Origin: Hyphomicrobiaceae bacterium
GTDB taxonomy: Bacteria > Pseudomonadota > Alphaproteobacteria > Rhizobiales > Hyphomicrobiaceae
NCBI GenBank assembly: GCA_020442225.1
Contig: JAGRKR010000590.1
Span: 1-7,340 of the forward strand
DNA length: 7,340 nt
Reading direction: 5' to 3'
Part shown: positions 6,444-7,340 of the stretch, in pieces
Position numbering within the stretch: the stretch's first letter is position 1
How the letters are laid out: every line of letters starts with the position of its first letter
The notes under the pieces: generated by a model
Databases searched by the model: none
What the model saw: only the letters and a program-made list of their open reading frames with translations
What the model was told of the DNA's origin: nothing
Position numbers and translations under genes: made by a program

Positions 6444-6899
6444 TCAGGTCCGGCCGTTCTTGGCGGCGAGGTGGATACCGGCGCGGACACGCTGATAGGT
6501 GCCGCAGCGGCAGACGTTGGTCATCTCGGTATCGATGTCGGCATCGGTCGGCTTCGGCTTCTTCTTGAGGAGCGCCGCGGCCGCCATGATCATGCCGGGT
6601 TGGCAGTAGCCGCACTGCGGCACGTCGAGTGCCGCCCAGGCCTTCTGGATAGGATGGCTCGAATCCGGCGACAGGCCTTCGATCGTGACGATCTCCTTGC
6701 CTTGGGCATCTTTCGCCGTCGTGACGCACGAGCGCACGGCCTCGCCATTGATGTGCACCGTGCAGGCGCCACAAATGGATATGCCGCAACCGTATTTTGC
6801 GCCGGTGAGGCCGAGCTGCTCGCGCAGCACCCACAACAGCGGAGTGTCCGGCGCCACATCGACAGAGTGCGTCTTTCCGTTCACTTTGAGGCTGATCAT
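6444..6899 (-). CDS. [2Fe-2S] small subunit of molybdenum hydroxylase, IorA/CoxS-like
   Basis: A 151-residue electron-transfer subunit that relays electrons from the Mo centre of the next gene's product through two [2Fe-2S] clusters. The N-terminal plant-ferredoxin-like domain has C38, C43, C46 and C58 (C-x4-C-x2-C-x11-C). The C-terminal helical domain has C96, C99, C130 and C132 (C-G-Y-C ... C-R-C), so all eight ligands are present. The length is normal for the family. It has no signal peptide and is presumably exported bound to its Tat-targeted partner. It is the first gene of the operon. The ATG at 6899 has AAGGAG (6908-6913) 8 nt upstream, and the stop lies 11 nt before the large-subunit ATG. 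Confidence 0.95.
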   Translation of the reverse strand: MISLKVNGKTHSVDVAPDTPLLWVLREQLGLTGAKYGCGISICGACTVHINGEAVRSCVTTAKDAQGKEIVTIEGLSPDSSHPIQKAWAALDVPQCGYCQPGMIMAAAALLKKKPKPTDADIDTEMTNVCRCGTYQRVRAGIHLAAKNGRT

Positions 6900-6901
6900 G
6901 C

Positions 6902-6928
6902 AAGGAACTCCTTCCGAAGAGGCTCTTC
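6902..6928. repeat. Two adjacent short palindromes in the operon leader
   Basis: Positions 6902-6913 read AAGGA-AC-TCCTT and positions 6916-6928 read GAAGAG-G-CTCTTC; both have perfect arms, of 5 and 6 bp. They sit directly upstream of the operon start codon and the first includes its ribosome binding site. The very short loops fit a protein-binding site in duplex DNA better than an RNA hairpin. Chance occurrence is possible. Confidence 0.4.
6908..6913 (-). promoter_or_regulatory. Ribosome binding site of the first operon gene, inside a small inverted repeat
   Basis: AAGGAG on the minus strand lies 8 nt before the ATG at 6899, a near-ideal match and spacing. It forms most of one arm of the 12-bp inverted repeat at 6902-6913 (AAGGA, 2 nt, TCCTT). 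Confidence 0.7.
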
Positions 6929-6985
6929 AACCGGGAGGCGGAGCGGCGCCGATGACAGGCGACAGGTTTCTGAAAGGTTGCGTCG

Positions 6986-7050
6986 TCACGTTAACCGAGG
7001 AATATGGCAACCGCCAGCACCGGCGTGACGGCCGGCAATCACGTTTCCCG
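6986..7050. repeat. Spaced imperfect direct repeat, TCACGTT-NN-CCG
   Basis: TCACGTTAACCG at 6986-6997 recurs as TCACGTTTCCCG at 7039-7050, with 10 of 12 positions identical. The centres are 53 bp apart, close to five helical turns, so both copies would face the same side of the DNA. It could be a pair of operator half-sites for the divergent promoters, or coincidence in a short GC-rich stretch. Confidence 0.25.
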
Positions 7051-7158
7051 GAACTCGTGGCCGTGCCGCGCCGATTTATGCGAAATTCGAGCGTCGCAGC
7101 GGCATCGAAGCGGGCCGTTGCGCCTTAAGCCCGTCAATATGGTCCTCAGAGTAGCCTC

Positions 7159-7340
7159 ATGTCGCGCAAGTCCTCGGCCCTAGACAAGCTGCCTCCGTCC
7201 GTGATCGTCGGCGTCACCGGCCACCGCAATATCAGGCCCGACGATCCCGCCATCACCGCCATCGTACGCGCTCAGCTCGAGCGTATCGCCACGCGGGCGC
7301 GCGGCTCGCGCATCCTGCTTTTGAGCGGACTGGCGGAGGG
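7159..7340 (+). CDS. SLOG/LOG-like nucleotide-binding domain protein (3' partial)
   Basis: Only the first 60 residues are in the window; the gene runs off the right edge. After a basic, low-complexity start, G-V-T-G-H-R-N-I (residues 18-25) follows a short hydrophobic strand. About 30 residues later comes I-L-L-L-S-G-L-A-E-G, split by the window end. This pair of motifs, a first-strand GxTGHR and a second-strand LSGLAEG(AD), is typical of SLOG-superfamily Rossmann-like domains. Those domains bind or process nucleotides and appear in DprA-like, LOG-like and conflict-system sensor proteins. The ATG at 7159 is the only start after the in-frame stop at 7126-7128; the ribosome binding site is weak. 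The rest of the protein, which would define its role, is outside the window. No functional link to the Mo/sox operon is evident beyond divergent placement. Confidence 0.6.
   Translation, partial: MSRKSSALDKLPPSVIVGVTGHRNIRPDDPAITAIVRAQLERIATRARGSRILLLSGLAE

Larger units (their letters stand above)
2103..6899 (-). other. Six-gene operon: Mo hydroxylase subunits plus soxX-soxY variant-soxZ-soxA
   Basis: Six genes on one strand with junctions of 11 nt, 1 nt, a 1-nt overlap (TGATG), 14 nt and a 4-nt overlap (ATGA), so a single transcript with translational coupling is likely. The upstream end is bounded by a divergent gene starting at 7159 and the downstream end by a convergent gene ending at 2095. 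The unit is therefore complete within the window. It contains no soxB, soxCD or soxVW. The gene order X-Y-Z-A is the usual sox order without the B gene that normally follows A. Four products carry export signals (SoxX and SoxA Sec-type; SoxY variant and Mo subunit Tat-type). The other two are of families exported bound to a signal-bearing partner. Confidence 0.85.
6900..7158. promoter_or_regulatory. Divergent intergenic region, probable promoters for both sides
   Basis: These 259 bp separate the minus-strand operon from the plus-strand gene at 7159, so both promoters should lie here. I found no convincing -35/-10 pair. The open frames crossing it are extensions of antisense shadows with no recognisable protein. 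It holds the two palindromes near 6902-6928, a tandem 7-mer-like GACAGGC/GACAGGT at 6954-6967, a spaced direct repeat at 6986-6997 and 7039-7050, and the small palindrome CGAAATTCG at 7081-7089. No regulator gene is adjacent. Confidence 0.6.

Noticed and set aside
3883..6495. 870-codon plus-strand open frame opposite the Mo subunit gene
   Set aside because: Its translation is low in recognisable motifs and rich in Arg, His, Ala and Asp, typical of an antisense shadow in GC-rich DNA. The minus strand codes for an unmistakable IorB-type protein there.
6685..7128. 147-codon plus-strand open frame spanning the divergent region
   Set aside because: Most of it is antisense to the [2Fe-2S] subunit gene; the remainder shows no recognisable motif and it has no supporting ribosome binding site.
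1..7340. tRNA, rRNA, CRISPR array, insertion sequence or integrase
   Set aside because: None seen: there is no regularly spaced repeat array, no transposase-like protein and no terminal inverted repeats.

Overview
The window is GC-rich (roughly two thirds G+C by eye), densely packed proteobacterial DNA. Sox genes, twin-arginine export signals and a xanthine-dehydrogenase-type molybdenum enzyme would suit an alphaproteobacterium of the Hyphomicrobiales type. That placement is inference; no rRNA or marker gene is present.

Layout. (1) Positions 1-2095, plus strand: the 3' end of a biotin-dependent carboxyltransferase (pyruvate carboxylase/oxaloacetate decarboxylase alpha type), then a complete NAD-dependent D-2-hydroxyacid dehydrogenase. 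(2) Positions 2103-6899, minus strand: a tight six-gene operon, read right to left. It runs [2Fe-2S] subunit, Tat-exported molybdopterin subunit, SoxX, SoxY variant, SoxZ, SoxA. Junctions are 11 nt, 1 nt, a 1-nt overlap, 14 nt and a 4-nt overlap. (3) Positions 6900-7158: a 259-bp divergent intergenic region with two small palindromes next to the operon's ribosome binding site. (4) Positions 7159-7340, plus strand: the start of a protein with a SLOG/LOG-type nucleotide-binding fold, cut by the window edge.

The central operon is the notable part. It has the SoxXA cytochrome that conjugates a sulfur substrate to a carrier cysteine, and the SoxYZ carrier itself. It has no soxB (the hydrolase that releases sulfate) and no soxCD. 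The SoxY C-terminal arm, normally ending GGCGG, reads A-A-C-I-E followed by Q-P-M. In the place of the missing Sox enzymes is a two-subunit molybdenum hydroxylase/dehydrogenase of the isoquinoline oxidoreductase or aldehyde dehydrogenase kind. Every product has either its own export signal (SoxX, SoxA, SoxY, Mo subunit) or an obvious partner to be carried out with (SoxZ with SoxY, the Fe-S subunit with the Mo subunit). The inferred picture is a periplasmic machine. In it a substrate is loaded onto the SoxY-variant cysteine by SoxXA, or SoxXA takes electrons from the Mo enzyme, with chemistry that differs from ordinary thiosulfate oxidation. The substrate cannot be read from the sequence.
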